DNA of 64,000 nt. Origin: Balanoglossus misakiensis (taxonomy: Eukaryota > Hemichordata). The stretch lies in NCBI GenBank assembly GCA_040954595.2, contig CM082592.2:372001-436000 (forward strand), in the 5' to 3' direction. Positions 1-11,053 of this stretch are shown in pieces. Each line of letters begins with the position of its first letter. The first letter of the stretch is position 1. The notes below the pieces were generated by a model. That model was not told where the DNA came from, ran no database searches, and saw only the letters and a list, made by a program, of their open reading frames with translations. The position numbers were made by a program, and so were the translations under genes.

Positions 1-787
1 AGTCAGATTTTCTACGGCATGGCTTGGCTAAAGCCCTGGCACTCTAGAGCAGAAACACGCGTACGGAGACCACGTTGATCTACTCACATTTCCTTCGGCC
101 TGGCACGGCTGATGCCCCGGCACTACATATAGGACACAGACTGGCGTAAGTTAACAACGGTAATCACGTCGGGTTTCCTACGGCCTCGCTCAGCTGAAGC
201 CCCGGCATTCTAGAGCAGAAACATTGCGTACATAGACCACGTTGATCAAGTCAGATTTCCTACGGCCTGGCTCGACTAAAACCCCGGCACACCATGACAG
301 ACACTAGCGTTCGTTAGCAACGGTGATCAAGTCGGATTTCCTTCGGCCTGGCTCTGCAAAAGACCCGACACTCTAGTACAAAGACGTTGGCTAAGTCGGG
401 CAAACCGAAGAGGGAAAGTCACAGCGGGTCAACACTCGACATTTGTTCGGGTAGGACTGCATTATTGCCTGTCAATTTATAGAGAAAGCCCGAATTTAAC
501 CAGGGCGTTTCAAACACCGACGTTAGTTGGGGGCACGGCCTGCAGTACTGCCGGGTAAGCTGACATCGGCGTACCGCATATAATGTAGGGGGGGGGGGGG
601 AAACAGAACGGTTCAATACTACATTTATTAGATATCAGCTAATTTTGGACAATCATCTAAAATCTAAATCATTTTTTCATATTTGGATATCTGATGATGT
701 ATGAAATTTCCATCATATGTAAAAATGGTGCTGATTATAAAAAATGCACTCTGAATGAGCTGATTTAATACAAAATTGCGTTTTATT
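1..787 (-). repeat. Satellite array, reverse orientation
   Basis: This is the same ~2.05-kb satellite that fills the right of the window, but reverse-complemented: a G13 tract at 588-600 is the complement of the C tract found in forward units. The 81-bp modules run from about 420 leftwards. Modules 3 and parts of 2 and 4 are missing, giving a hybrid module at about 200-290. The array ends at about 788 inside the AT-rich half, where it is fused to a truncated BEL LTR through a 4-bp shared CGTT. No gene seen. Confidence 0.93.
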
Positions 788-991
788 CGTTCGTGGGACT
801 TATATATAACCCAGTTTTGGCGCTTTCGGGCAGCTTTTTGTAAGGAGCTCTGTGGTGTTACTTTGTTGTTGGATTCAGATGGTAATAAACCAGTGTTTTA
901 CCTAGCACTGAATCGTTCGCTTCTTTTCCGACGTCAGTATACTCGAACCCCCTCCCGGGAGTATTGATCACTGCCACGATACTTCCCCACA
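788..991 (+). repeat. BEL/Pao 5' LTR, 5'-truncated
   Basis: This is the last 204 bp of a 336-bp LTR. It retains a TATA-like run at 800-809, an AATAAA at 884-889 and the terminal CCCCACA. The first ~130 bp, including the CACGTG box seen in the other LTRs, and the adjoining satellite are deleted. It has the 5'-LTR-type base at the AAAAAG/AAAATG site (about 837), which separates 5' from 3' LTRs in this family. Confidence 0.9.
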
Positions 992-995
992 TTTT

Positions 996-1013
996 TGGTG
1001 CCGAGACCAGGAT
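996..1013 (+). other. Primer binding site of BEL copy 1
   Basis: It starts TGGTGCCGAGACC, four bases (TTTT) after the LTR end. The TGG start pairs with a tRNA CCA end. From memory, the first bases resemble the complement of an animal tRNA-Phe 3' end with a few mismatches. The tRNA identity is an inference. Confidence 0.6.
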
Positions 1014-1024
1014 AACCGAGCAAG

Positions 1025-1589
1025 ATGTCGGAACAAGAACACATCGCGCCACAAGATGGACAACAAGAGGATCAGCCAACAGCGTTGACAAAACTGAAGA
1101 GATCGCGTCGTGGTCAACGCGCACAAGTGACCCGACTGTTCAACCGGGCCGACACCCTCATGAACAATTTCGTAGACGTCGGTACAGACAAGCCGACTAC
1201 ACTCGACACGCTGGAAGGGCTGAACGAACAACTTTCGAACAAGATCCGTCTACTCGCCGACCTCGAGGTGAGAATCCTCGATCTGATTGACGATGAACAC
1301 TTTGACGAAGAAAATGAAACTTCAGGCGACTACCAGGCCGAAATCTTCGAACACAATCATCGCATCGCATCTTTCATCAAGAAAAACAAATCGGAGATGC
1401 GGACAACTACTACTAGTACTGGTAATGTAACGGGAAGCAGCCTCGGCAACGCGACGCCTCGTAAAACAGTAACTCTACCGAAACTCCAGCTGCAAACTTT
1501 CTCAGGCAATGTAATAGAATGGTCGAGTTTCTTCGATGTATTCAAGTCTTCGATACCTTCGGACACTAATTTGGACAACATTCAGAAGT
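1025..1589 (+). pseudogene. BEL gag N-terminal fragment, cut by LINE insertion
   Basis: The ATG follows the primer site by 11 bp and matches the start of the intact gag-pol. About 188 residues remain. They include a basic N-terminus, an acidic stretch, a Thr/Ser-rich linker and the start of the DUF1759-type gag domain. The frame then reads straight into the LINE and stops at once. A Pro replaces a His of the intact copy near the end (SSIPSD versus SSIHSD). It would produce at most a truncated gag. Confidence 0.88.
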
Positions 1590-4500
1590 AGTATTAAGAT
1601 GGCGCCGTTCTATGGCGACACTTCACGTCGCGCTCTTGTGTTTTTTGCCGTTATCTTCTTTGTACTCATGTCTGATGTCTCAACTCTCCTTGTGTATGAT
1701 CGTGAACAACTTCTGGATATCAAGACTACAGTGGGTGAGCTCAAACTTAAACTGAACTGTCATTTTTGCGACTTTCTATTTTGTACCTCAACTACGGATA
1801 ATGGCCACCAAAGCAAACATGTAGAAGATGAGCCCACGGTTCGTCGCAAACGTAAACGGGGAAGAAGGGGTGGTGCCCTGGCGAAACTTCGGCGACGTTC
1901 TTCGAGACCCCCTCTTCCAGGCATTCACCTAGCAATCGTTCAATCAATCGACAACAAATTGGACGAAATTTTCTGCCGCATCAAAAATCAACGCGATATG
2001 AGAGATTGTTGCGTGTTATGTTTCACAGAAACATGGTTGGATGCTGACACTCCGGACAGTGCTCTCAAACCGGAAGGTTTTTCAATTTATAGAATGGATC
2101 GATCTAAGGACATTACTGGTAAAGCAAAGGGAGGTGGTGTTTGCTTTTTAATCAACAAGTACTGGTGTTCTGATGTAAAGATTATTTCGCAATTTTGTTC
2201 TCCGGATTTAGAGTGCTTGACAATTCTGTGCAGACCCTTCTATTCACCACGCGAATTCACAGGTGTTATCTTGTCATCAGTCTACATACATCCGAATGCA
2301 AATGCTTCAGCTGCCATCAGCGAACTCGCAAGCATAATCACCAGATGTGAAAATACCTACCCGGACGCAGTACCAATAGTCACAGGTGATTTTAACCATA
2401 CAAATCTAAAGAAGGTGTTACCGAAGTTTTTCCAACACGTCACCTGTCCAACTCGGGGTCAGAAGATTCTTGATCATTGTTACTCTACAATAGAAGGTGC
2501 ATACCGCTCTCTGCCTCGTCCTCACTATGGTAAATCAGATCATTCTTCGGTATTTCTGATACCGGCATATAGACAAAAACTGAAGACTGCAAAACCAATA
2601 ACTAGATCTGTCAAGTGCTGGTCCGACAACTCAGTTATGTGTCTACAAGGCTGCCTGGAATCTACTGACTGGTCAGTTTTTAAAGATTCGTCTTCGGATC
2701 TCAATGAATACACCGATGTGGTAACAGATTATGTAAAGTTCTGTATCGATTCGTGCATTCCGACCAAGTTAGTTCGTAGTTATCCCAATCAGAAGCCATG
2801 GTTTAACGGCTATGTTCGCACAAAACTTAAAGCAAAATCCGATGCCTTCAAGGCGAATGATGCTGATAGATATAAACAGTCACGCTATGAACTAAATAAA
2901 GCAATCCAATCATCGAAACGACGTTACCGCGAAAAACTTGAAAACCAGTTCGAAGAAAATGACTCGCGGCGCTTATGGAAAGGACTAGAAGCAGTTACAT
3001 CATACAAAGTTAAAAACAATACGATCGTCGACAGCGATGGTGATCTCCCTGACCGCTTAAACGATTTCTACGCTCGCTTTGACAAAAAGAACTTGGCTCC
3101 CCCGTTACGCATTGATACAGGCAATGACGACGCGCCCTTTACGATCCTCGAATCTGATGTACAGAAATGTTTCTCTCGTGTAAATGTACACAAAGCTGCA
3201 GGTCCGGACAGTATCCCGTCTCGTGCCCTTCGCCTATGCGCTGAGCAGTTGTCGGGTGTATTTACGGACATATTTAATACATCACTCTCTCAGTGTGTGG
3301 TGCCAACTTGCTTCAAGAAATCTACAATAATTCCCGTACCGAAGAAATCTTCAGTCAAGTGCCTGAATGATTATAGACCAGTTGCGCTTACGTCTGTCAT
3401 CATGAAATGCTTCGAACGACTAATCCTTCACCATATCAAGTCTATAGTTCCAAAAACTCTCGATCCATATCAGTTTGCATATCGTTCTAATCGATCTGTC
3501 GAAGATGCCGTAGCTTCTGCACTCCATGCAGTATTATCTCATCTGGATAATCGCAATTGTTATGCTCGTATGCTCTTTGTCGATTTCAGCTCTGCATTTA
3601 ATACAATTATTCCTTCCAAGCTTGTCATAAAGTTAGCTGACCTCAGTATTAGTACTTCCATGTGCAAGTGGATTTTAAATTTTCTTAGTAATAGGCCACA
3701 GATTGTTAAAATTAATAACCATCTTTCTTCGTCAATAGTCCTCAATACAGGAGCTCCTCAGGGATGTGTTTTAAGCCCTTTGTTATACTCTCTTTTTACA
3801 TATGATTGCACTCCTTTGTATGCCAATAATTTTATTGTTAAATTTGCTGATGACACAACTGTCATAGGCTTAATTACTGATAATGATGAGTCTGCATATA
3901 TAAGTGAAACTGTAAATTTAATCAATTGGTGCAATGCAAATAATCTTGAACTCAATGTAAACAAAACCAAGGAAATCATTATAGATTTTAGAAGAGTACA
4001 CTTTACCCATACGCCGATTACCATAAATGGGAGTGCAGTTGAAATCGTCACTGTTTTTAAGTTTCTTGGTGTTTACCTTTCAAATCACTTGTCATGGGAG
4101 GAAAATATAGATCATCTGGTAAAGAAAGCACAGCAGCGTCTCTACTTTCTAAGACGCTTAAAGAAATTTGGTATGAATAGTTCTATTCTGGTAAATTTCT
4201 ATCGTACTGTAATAGAAAGTATTTTAACATATGGCATCCTTATCTGGTTTAATAACATCACTAAGGACGAATTGAATGCTCTTGAACGGGTTATACGGGT
4301 AGCACAAACAATCATTGGGGTAAAATTGCCATCTCTACAATCAATCTATTATTCAAGATCTATTCGCAAAGCTAAGGCTATAATTAATGACTCGAGCCAT
4401 CCTGCTTACAATCTTTTTACGCTGCTACCCTCTGGAAGGCGTTATCGCAGTATGAAAACGAGAACAGCTCGTTTTAACAATAGTTTTTATCCATCGGCAG

Positions 4501-4700
4501 TACGTATTTTAAACCAATCTTAATTTTGAGTGACATTGTTTCAAGTTTTCCTTTTATTCTATTTTTTTTTAACATTTTAGTATGTGTAAATTTAACGTGT
4601 GTGTCCTGTTCCTCTTGTCTTTTATGAGCGCATGTGGAAAGGCAATTTCCAATGCTCTATATGCATATGGCAATAAATTATATTATTATTATATTATTAT
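1590..4700 (+). mobile_element. Rex1/Babar-like (CR1 superfamily) LINE nested in BEL gag
   Basis: The insert starts at TAGTATTAAG just before an ATG and ends in a short ATT/TAT microsatellite tail after AATAAATTATATT. Non-LTR elements of the CR1 group typically have such tails instead of poly(A) and often make no target duplication. Here 44 bp of gag is missing across the insertion and no duplication is visible. A second 15-bp gap lies just downstream (near 4718). No ORF1 is present, so the copy may be 5'-truncated just upstream of its ORF, or the family may be single-ORF. Confidence 0.9.
1599..4523 (+). CDS. Rex1-like LINE endonuclease-reverse transcriptase
   Basis: This intact 974-aa frame encodes an AP-type endonuclease followed by a reverse transcriptase, the two activities used in target-primed reverse transcription. 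The endonuclease has TETWL (E144), GDFN (D264, N266) and SDH (D314, H315). RT landmarks are the FVDFSSAFN block, GAPQGC and FADD (D751, D752), with a family-typical C-terminus around PSGRRYRS. From memory the order and wording match Rex1/Babar elements of fish. The start at 1599 is preferred over the upstream in-frame ATG at 1536, because 1536-1589 is BEL gag read out of frame. The usual Asn of the first endonuclease motif appears to be Ile (LAIVQS), in both copies, so nicking activity is doubtful. Confidence 0.9.
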   Translation: MAPFYGDTSRRALVFFAVIFFVLMSDVSTLLVYDREQLLDIKTTVGELKLKLNCHFCDFLFCTSTTDNGHQSKHVEDEPTVRRKRKRGRRGGALAKLRRRSSRPPLPGIHLAIVQSIDNKLDEIFCRIKNQRDMRDCCVLCFTETWLDADTPDSALKPEGFSIYRMDRSKDITGKAKGGGVCFLINKYWCSDVKIISQFCSPDLECLTILCRPFYSPREFTGVILSSVYIHPNANASAAISELASIITRCENTYPDAVPIVTGDFNHTNLKKVLPKFFQHVTCPTRGQKILDHCYSTIEGAYRSLPRPHYGKSDHSSVFLIPAYRQKLKTAKPITRSVKCWSDNSVMCLQGCLESTDWSVFKDSSSDLNEYTDVVTDYVKFCIDSCIPTKLVRSYPNQKPWFNGYVRTKLKAKSDAFKANDADRYKQSRYELNKAIQSSKRRYREKLENQFEENDSRRLWKGLEAVTSYKVKNNTIVDSDGDLPDRLNDFYARFDKKNLAPPLRIDTGNDDAPFTILESDVQKCFSRVNVHKAAGPDSIPSRALRLCAEQLSGVFTDIFNTSLSQCVVPTCFKKSTIIPVPKKSSVKCLNDYRPVALTSVIMKCFERLILHHIKSIVPKTLDPYQFAYRSNRSVEDAVASALHAVLSHLDNRNCYARMLFVDFSSAFNTIIPSKLVIKLADLSISTSMCKWILNFLSNRPQIVKINNHLSSSIVLNTGAPQGCVLSPLLYSLFTYDCTPLYANNFIVKFADDTTVIGLITDNDESAYISETVNLINWCNANNLELNVNKTKEIIIDFRRVHFTHTPITINGSAVEIVTVFKFLGVYLSNHLSWEENIDHLVKKAQQRLYFLRRLKKFGMNSSILVNFYRTVIESILTYGILIWFNNITKDELNALERVIRVAQTIIGVKLPSLQSIYYSRSIRKAKAIINDSSHPAYNLFTLLPSGRRYRSMKTRTARFNNSFYPSAVRILNQS

Positions 4701-5120
4701 ATCAACGGATTGCCGCTCACGCACGCGATTGACTTATTGACCGAAAGATACGGACAAACCCATATCATAGTAGATGCTCATATGACCGCGTTGTGGAATC
4801 TACAAAGCCCAACCGCCGACGTACAAAGTTTAAGGCATTTCTACGACTCGATTGAAAATCACGTTCGAGGTCTTCAGTCGCTGGGTTAGGAGGAAACCAC
4901 ATACGGCGAACTTTTGGTTCCAATAATACGGGAGAAATTACCTCCTCACATTCGAGAGCAGATAGCAAGAAAACATGGTAATGCTGCGTGGACATTAGCA
5001 GATCTACGAAAAGCCATTCAACACGAGATAAACGCCCTTCAAGCCGGCAACCGGGTCGACGAGATAACAATGGCCACTACCAGATAACCGGAAATAACCG
5101 CGTTTCACACGAAAACGCAG
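4701..5120 (+). pseudogene. BEL gag middle part with two stops
   Basis: This continues the gag frame after the LINE, from the DUF1759-type region to just before the zinc knuckles. Relative to the intact protein, Lys271 has become TAG (4887-4889) and Glu337 has become TAA (5085-5087). Both stops are also present in copy 2, so they predate the inverted duplication. No open frame of note remains here. Confidence 0.88.
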
Positions 5121-7154
5121 ATGACAGGTAAACAGAAGTTTCGCGCCCCTGTCAAAACGTGCCCGTTCTGCAAAGGGTCACACTTCGCGTCAAATTGCAC
5201 TGTGGTAACTGATACGCGCGAGAGACTGGACATTGTGAAGAAGGACAGACTATGTTTTAATTGCTTTGGAAAACATAGAGTGGCGGAGTGTAAATCAAAA
5301 TACTCCTGCAGAAAGTGTAGGAAACGTCATCACTCTGCGCTACACTACGACGTTCCCACCGCTACAACGACGCCAACCGGAGCGTCGTCCTCGCCATCGC
5401 CATCATCAAGTACTTCTGATGTCAAAGTAACATTGACTAATACCGATACATTTACGGATAAGAAGATAAACACTGGGCCAGTGCTGCTGAAAACTGCGTT
5501 TGTACCACTGTCTGTCGGACGGGGAACCCCCATACATGCCGTCATCCTGTTTGATGAAGGAGCAAATAAGACATTCGTCACTGAGAGATTCGCCCGTCAG
5601 CTGTCCGCGAAAGCTACGCGGCACGAACACATAAAGTTATCGACCTTCGGTGGCAAGGATTCCAAAGTACGCACCATGGGATTCACCGAACTAACTGCTC
5701 ATGAACTGAACGGGAATACTTCAACTATTCACGCGATGATAATTCCAGAGATATCGTCGGACTTAACAAATCACATTTCTCAGGAAGTCCACAATATGAG
5801 CCACCTGAAAGGGCTACCATTCGCACATCCAGTTTCGAGTGATCAGTCGTGGCCAATTGATGTTCTAATCGGAGCCGACCAATATTGGAATTTCGTGGGC
5901 TCACACGTTATTTCTGGCGCGTCCGGCCCCACTGCTGTGTCATCCAAATTTGGATACTTACTCTCCGGACCCCTCGGAACTCCCAAAGTGGATTCTAATG
6001 CGCATATCTTACACATGATTTCTACTGCTGATACCAGTAACGTAGTTTCAGAGAACTCTATCAACGGACTGCATGGAGATCGCGCAACGGACATGTATAC
6101 ACCGATGGATAGTACTGCGATCGGCCGAGAACCACAGGTCCAAAATATGTGGGACCTTGAATTGATCGGTATTCAGGACAATCCAACAGTTGATGAACAG
6201 TTGACGTACGAGTCTTACAGAGACACGCACTTGAGAGTTGACCGAGGAAAATACGTAGCTAAACTACCGTGGAAGGAAGATCACCCTCCACTACCCACCA
6301 ACTACGATGTCGCCATGAAACGCACGCGTAATATGATACGCAGGTTACCCTCTGAACTCATCAAGAAATATGACGACATAATCAATGAACAGAGACGTCG
6401 CGACTTCATCGGAGAGGTTGACGAAGATGACGTGAATATCGGACACTATTTGCCACATCGTCCGGTGGTTAAGAATTCGACCACAACACCCATTCGCATC
6501 GTTTATGATTGCTCTTGTAAGAAGGATTCTAATTATCCAAGTTTGAATGATTGCTTGCAAACTGGACCGTCATTAAAAAATGACCTGCCAGCGATTCTGC
6601 TGAGATTCCGCGCCAATAACATTGCTTTCACAGCTGACATTGAGAAAGCATTCCTGAACATTCGGTTGGAAGAAGACGAGAGGAAATTCACGAAATTTCT
6701 GTGGCTGTCGGACATTAACGACCTAGAAAGTGACTTCATAACTTTCCAGTTTAAGTCTGTCTTGTTTGGAGCAGTCTGTTCCCCATTCATCCTCAATGCG
6801 GTTATCAAGACGCATTTAGAGAACAATAGTCAACTTCCCACCGCTGACAGATTGGGAAATAATATCTATGTGGATAATGTGATCGATGGAGTTGATACTG
6901 CAGAAAACGCCATGAAATACTACCATGAAGCCAATGAGTTGATGACATCAGGCGGATTCAAACTCAGAGCATGGTCTTCCAACTGTCAACAAATAAACGA
7001 ACTCGCTACATGTGACAATCTGAACGAACCCACCGAAGATGTATCCGTTTTGGGAATGCAGTGGTCAACAAAATCTGACGAATTGACTTACTCCAAAGTG
7101 GTTAATATGTCGTCGCGTGCCGAACTCGTGACCAAACGTGACATTGTCAGCTAA
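5121..7154 (+). pseudogene. BEL gag C-terminus, protease and reverse transcriptase (fragment)
   Basis: This open stretch matches intact gag-pol residues 349-1025. It holds two CX2CX3HX4C zinc knuckles and a third Cys/His cluster, a retropepsin-like domain with FDEG where most families have D-S/T-G, and an RT palm with YVDN at the catalytic box. Tyr1026 has mutated to TAA (7152-7154), separating it from the RNase H part. The start at 5121 is only the first Met after an upstream nonsense codon and is probably not a natural start. Confidence 0.88.
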
Positions 7155-8138
7155 GTGGCGATGCTATTTGATCCGTTTGGATTTCTCGCCTCTGTAATGA
7201 TCAAAGCCAAATTGTTCATTCAGTTACTATGGAAACTGGAATTAGACTGGGATGAACCTATCAACGCAGATCTCTACACTCAATGGATGCACATCGCAGA
7301 AGATCTCAAAGACTCGCGAAACACGAAGATCGAACGACAATATTTTGATGAACTTGAAGGCGACAATGAATGCGAGCTACACGCCTTTGCAGACGCAAGC
7401 CAGAGAGCGTATGGGGCAGTAGTGTATTTGAAAAGAGGACAGCAAACGTCGTTTGTGATGGCGAAGACTAGAACCGCACCAGTGGCTGAAACTACACTCC
7501 CGCGACTGGAATTGATGGCTGCGTTAATAGCCACACGTCTCAGCAAGTACGCTAAAGAAGCCCTGTCCTCCAAATATGACATAGTTCGTTGTTATTTATG
7601 GAGTGACAGCCAAATTGTCCTTCACTGGCTGAACAGTGAGAAGAGACTTCCGGTGTTTGTGAAGAATCGAGTAGATGAAATTCGCGAATTTCAGTCCACA
7701 AAGAAATACTGCCCATCGGAACACAACCCAGCTGATCTTTTAACCAGAGGGGTATCCTACGAAATGATGGAACGCTCTGAACTATGGCGTAATGGACCAA
7801 CATGGCTAAAGACAAGCGATTGGCCTAGTTGCCCAGCGTTTGATGTTAATGTGATGCATACCGCAATCGAACCAGATGAGACGGACAGATTGCCGCCGCG
7901 TTTCGGCAACGGAATCAACGATCAGTCTACCGAGAACGCAGAAATACTCGCTCCCCCCAAAGCCAGACGATGTACAGATCGCGAAAATCTGGAAATTACC
8001 AGTCCCAATGACTACGGAATTCAACACGTTGTTGACATTTCCAGATTCAACAACTTGGATAGGCTATTACGAGTGACAAGTTATGTCCTCAGATTCATCG
8101 CACGAGAGGCCGATTGCTTTGACAAAGAACGCTATTAG
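7155..8138 (+). pseudogene. BEL pol: A17-type and RNase H region (fragment)
   Basis: It stays in the same frame as the preceding fragment. It holds the Pao peptidase-A17-type segment (LFDPFGFL) and RNase H residues in FADAS, LPRLELMAAL, SDSQ and NPADLLTRG. At about 8104 an ~840-bp deletion removes the integrase zinc-binding HHCC domain and almost all of the DDE core. The frame shifts there and ends 11 codons later. Confidence 0.87.
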
Positions 8139-8853
8139 GAAAACTCTCGGTCGAGCTTACCTAACCTTTGATGAACTCGCAACAGTTGTGACTGAAATTG
8201 AAGCCGTTTTAAACGACAGGCCGTTAACGTACGTGTCATCCAGTATAAACGACAACATTGGATTGACCCCAAATCACTTGCTACATGGCAGGACACTGAC
8301 CTCATTGCCGTACATCGAGATCACCGACGAAGAGGTGATTGACCCATCTTACTGTGATAATCGTGAAATCAACAAAAGATATGAACATCTATCAAGATTA
8401 CACGATCAATTTTGGCGAAGATGGTCGTCCGAGTATCTGACTGCCCTACGTGAACGACATCCCACCAAAGGAACTCGTGATAATGTCATTAAGGTCGGAG
8501 ATGTCGTGATAATACACAGTGACACTGACAAACGTCCGAAATGGCATTTAGGAACTGTAACAAGGTTGATCTTCGATAAACTGGTACGATCTGCGGAGTT
8601 GAACACCGCAGGTGGTCATACAAACCGACCTATCCATAAATTGTACCCATTGGAAGTTGTCTCCAAGGAGCTGTCAACTGTGTCTGGAGATAATACAGGT
8701 ATTGGAGCAGATTCCAACACGAATACTGAAACAGTCGACACAGCTGGAGCCTCTGAAGATTCCTCGGAGAAGGCGGATGTTGTACCCCCGAGACGACCTG
8801 TCAGAGACTCTGCAGTTGCCGCTCGAGTACGAATAGCGGATCTCTCTATTTGA
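8105..8853 (+). pseudogene. BEL pol C-terminus: end of integrase and DUF5641 (fragment)
   Basis: It resumes just after the catalytic Glu region of the integrase, in another frame from the upstream fragment. It covers the DUF5641-type C-terminal domain (GLTPNHLLHGR, KVGDVV) and the Ser/Thr-rich tail ending DLSI. A 6-bp deletion removes Gly-Asn before DKLVRS. It lacks its own start and would not be expressed independently. Confidence 0.85.
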
Positions 8854-9014
8854 CTTTGAAATTGGAAAACAATTTCGATCGCATTGTGACTGTTATCATG
8901 TTTACTGACACAATGAACATTAGTTTATTATCCTTGAACACTTTAGGTGACTTTAATCATATTTCATGTTATTTGATGTTTTTTTCTGATGATTTTCGAG
9001 ACTTTCCTTTGCGC

Positions 9015-9038
9015 GGGGGAGAATATGGAGAAGTGAGA
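9015..9038 (+). other. Polypurine tract and 15-bp 3' LTR stub; palindrome junction
   Basis: GGGGGAGAA (9015-9023) is the plus-strand primer tract. It is followed by TATGGAGAAGTGAGA, the first 15 bp of the 3' LTR. At 9039 the sequence turns into the complementary strand of the DUF5641-coding region, which marks the inversion point. Confidence 0.88.
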
Positions 9039-9250
9039 CATTATCACGAGTTCCTTTGGTGGGATGTCGTTCACGTAGGGCAGTCAGATAATCGGACGAC
9101 CATCTTCGCCAAAATTGATCGTGTAATCTTGATAGATGTTCATATCTTTTGTTGATTTCACGATTATCACAGTAAGATGGGTCAATCACCTCTTCGTCGG
9201 TGATCTCGATGTACGGCAATGAGGTCAGTGTCCTGCCATGTAGCAAGTGA
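9039..9250 (-). pseudogene. BEL pol DUF5641 fragment
   Basis: This matches the coding strand for intact gag-pol residues from about GLTPN to RDNV. It begins at the inversion point and ends at the internal deletion, where it is out of frame with the protease/RT piece to its right. Confidence 0.82.
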
Positions 9251-10633
9251 AACGATGCGAATGGGTGTTGTGGTCGAATTCTTAACCACCGGACGATGTG
9301 GCAAATAGTGTCCGATATTCACGTCATCTTCGTCAACCTCTCCGATGAAGTCGCGACGTCTCTGTTCATTGATTATGTCGTCATATTTCTTGATGAGTTC
9401 AGAGGGTAACCTGCGTATCATATTACGCGTGCGTTTCATGGCGACATCGTAGTTGGTGGGTAGTGGAGGGTGATCTTCCTTCCACGGTAGTTTAGCTACG
9501 TATTTTCCTCGGTCAACTCTCAAGTGCGTGTCTCTGTAAGACTCGTACGTCAACTGTTCATCAACTGTTGGATTGTCCTGAATACCGATCAATTCAAGGT
9601 CCCACATATTTTGGACCTGTGGTTCTCGGCCGATCGCAGTACTATCCATCGGTGTATACATGTCCGTTGCGCGATCTCCATGCAGTCCGTTGATAGAGTT
9701 CTCTGAAACTACGTTACTGGTATCAGCAGTAGAAATCATGTGTAAGATATGCGCATTAGAATCCACTTTGGGAGTTCCGAGGGGTCCGGAGAGTAAGTAT
9801 CCAAATTTGGATGACACAGCAGTGGGGCCGGACGCGCCAGAAATAACGTGTGAGCCCACGAAATTCCAATATTGGTCGGCTCCGATTAGAACATCAATTG
9901 GCCACGACTGATCACTCGAAACTGGATGTGCGAATGGTAGCCCTTTCAGGTGGCTCATATTGTGGACTTCCTGAGAAATGTGATTTGTTAAGTCCGACGA
10001 TATCTCTGGAATTATCATCGCGTGAATAGTTGAAGTATTCCCGTTCAGTTCATGAGCAGTTAGTTCGGTGAATCCCATGGTGCGTACTTTGGAATCCTTG
10101 CCACCGAAGGTCGATAACTTTATGTGTTCGTGCCGCGTAGCTTTCGCGGACAGCTGACGGGCGAATCTCTCAGTGACGAATGTCTTATTTGCTCCTTCAT
10201 CAAACAGGATGACGGCATGTATGGGGGTTCCCCGTCCGACAGACAGTGGTACAAACGCAGTTTTCAGCAGCACTGGCCCAGTGTTTATCTTCTTATCCGT
10301 AAATGTATCGGTATTAGTCAATGTTACTTTGACATCAGAAGTACTTGATGATGGCGATGGCGAGGACGACGCTCCGGTTGGCGTCGTTGTAGCGGTGGGA
10401 ACGTCGTAGTGTAGCGCAGAGTGATGACGTTTCCTACACTTTCTGCAGGAGTATTTTGATCTACACTCCGCCACTCTATGTTTTCCAAAGCAATTAAAAC
10501 ATAGTCTGTCCTTCTTCACAATGTCCAGTCTCTCGCGCGTATCAGTTACCACAGTGCAATTTGACGCGAAGTGTGACCCTTTGCAGAACGGGCACGTTTT
10601 GACAGGGGCGCGAAACTTCTGTTTACCTGTCAT
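9251..10633 (-). pseudogene. BEL gag C-terminus, protease and start of RT (fragment)
   Basis: This open stretch begins at the internal Met before the zinc knuckles and runs through the retropepsin-like domain (FDEG) to PIRIV at the start of the RT. There the ~2.6-kb deletion joins it out of frame to the DUF5641 fragment, so the frame runs on with unrelated residues to about 9182. All RT catalytic residues are missing. Confidence 0.87.
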
Positions 10634-11053
10634 CTGCGTTTTCGTGTGAAACGCGGTTATTTCCGGTTATCTGGTAGTGGCCATTGTTATCTCGTCGACC
10701 CGGTTGCCGGCTTGAAGGGCGTTTATCTCGTGTTGAATGGCTTTTCGTAGATCTGCTAATGTCCACGCAGCATTACCATGTTTTCTTGCTATCTGCTCTC
10801 GAATGTTAGGAGGTAATTTCTCCCGTATTATTGGAACCAAAAGTTCGCCGTATGTGGTTTCCTCCTAACCCAGCGACTGAAGACCTCGAACGTGATTTTC
10901 AATCGAGTCGTAGAAATGCCTTAAACTTTGTACGTCGGCGGTTGGGCTTTGTAGATTCCACAACGCGGTCATATGAGCATCTACTATGATATGGGTTTGT
11001 CCGTATCTTTCGGTCAATAAGTCAATCGCGTGCGTGAGCGGCAATCCGTTGAT
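10634..11053 (-). pseudogene. BEL gag middle part with two stops
   Basis: This is the counterpart of 4701-5120. The same Lys-to-TAG (10865-10867) and Glu-to-TAA (10667-10669) changes are present on the minus strand, as is the 15-bp deletion beside the LINE. Confidence 0.87.

Larger units (their letters stand above)
788..9038 (+). mobile_element. BEL/Pao retrotransposon copy 1, degenerate, left arm of palindrome
   Basis: In order: truncated 5' LTR, primer binding site, gag start, nested Rex1-like LINE, rest of gag-pol, polypurine tract and the first 15 bp of a 3' LTR. Against the intact copy at 28188-34690 it has lost the outer part of the 5' LTR, 44 bp plus a nearby 15 bp of gag at the LINE insertion, and about 840 bp of pol covering most of the integrase. 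It carries three nonsense changes (4887, 5085, 7152). The 3' end joins copy 2 in inverted orientation at 9038/9039. It cannot encode a functional polyprotein. Confidence 0.93.

Noticed and set aside
964-1290. 108-codon frame overlapping the BEL gag start (also on the minus strand in copies 2 and 3)
   Set aside because: It is an alternative-frame shadow of gag. Conservation follows from the gag sequence and no domain is recognisable.
9039-9039. Palindrome as a foldback sequencing artefact
   Set aside because: The arms carry different large deletions, indels and substitutions, which a single self-templated read would not produce. Read support is still the decisive test.
9660-9911. Open frames antisense to gag/protease in the BEL copies
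   Set aside because: They repeat wherever the same BEL segment occurs and have no recognisable domain, so they are antisense shadows.
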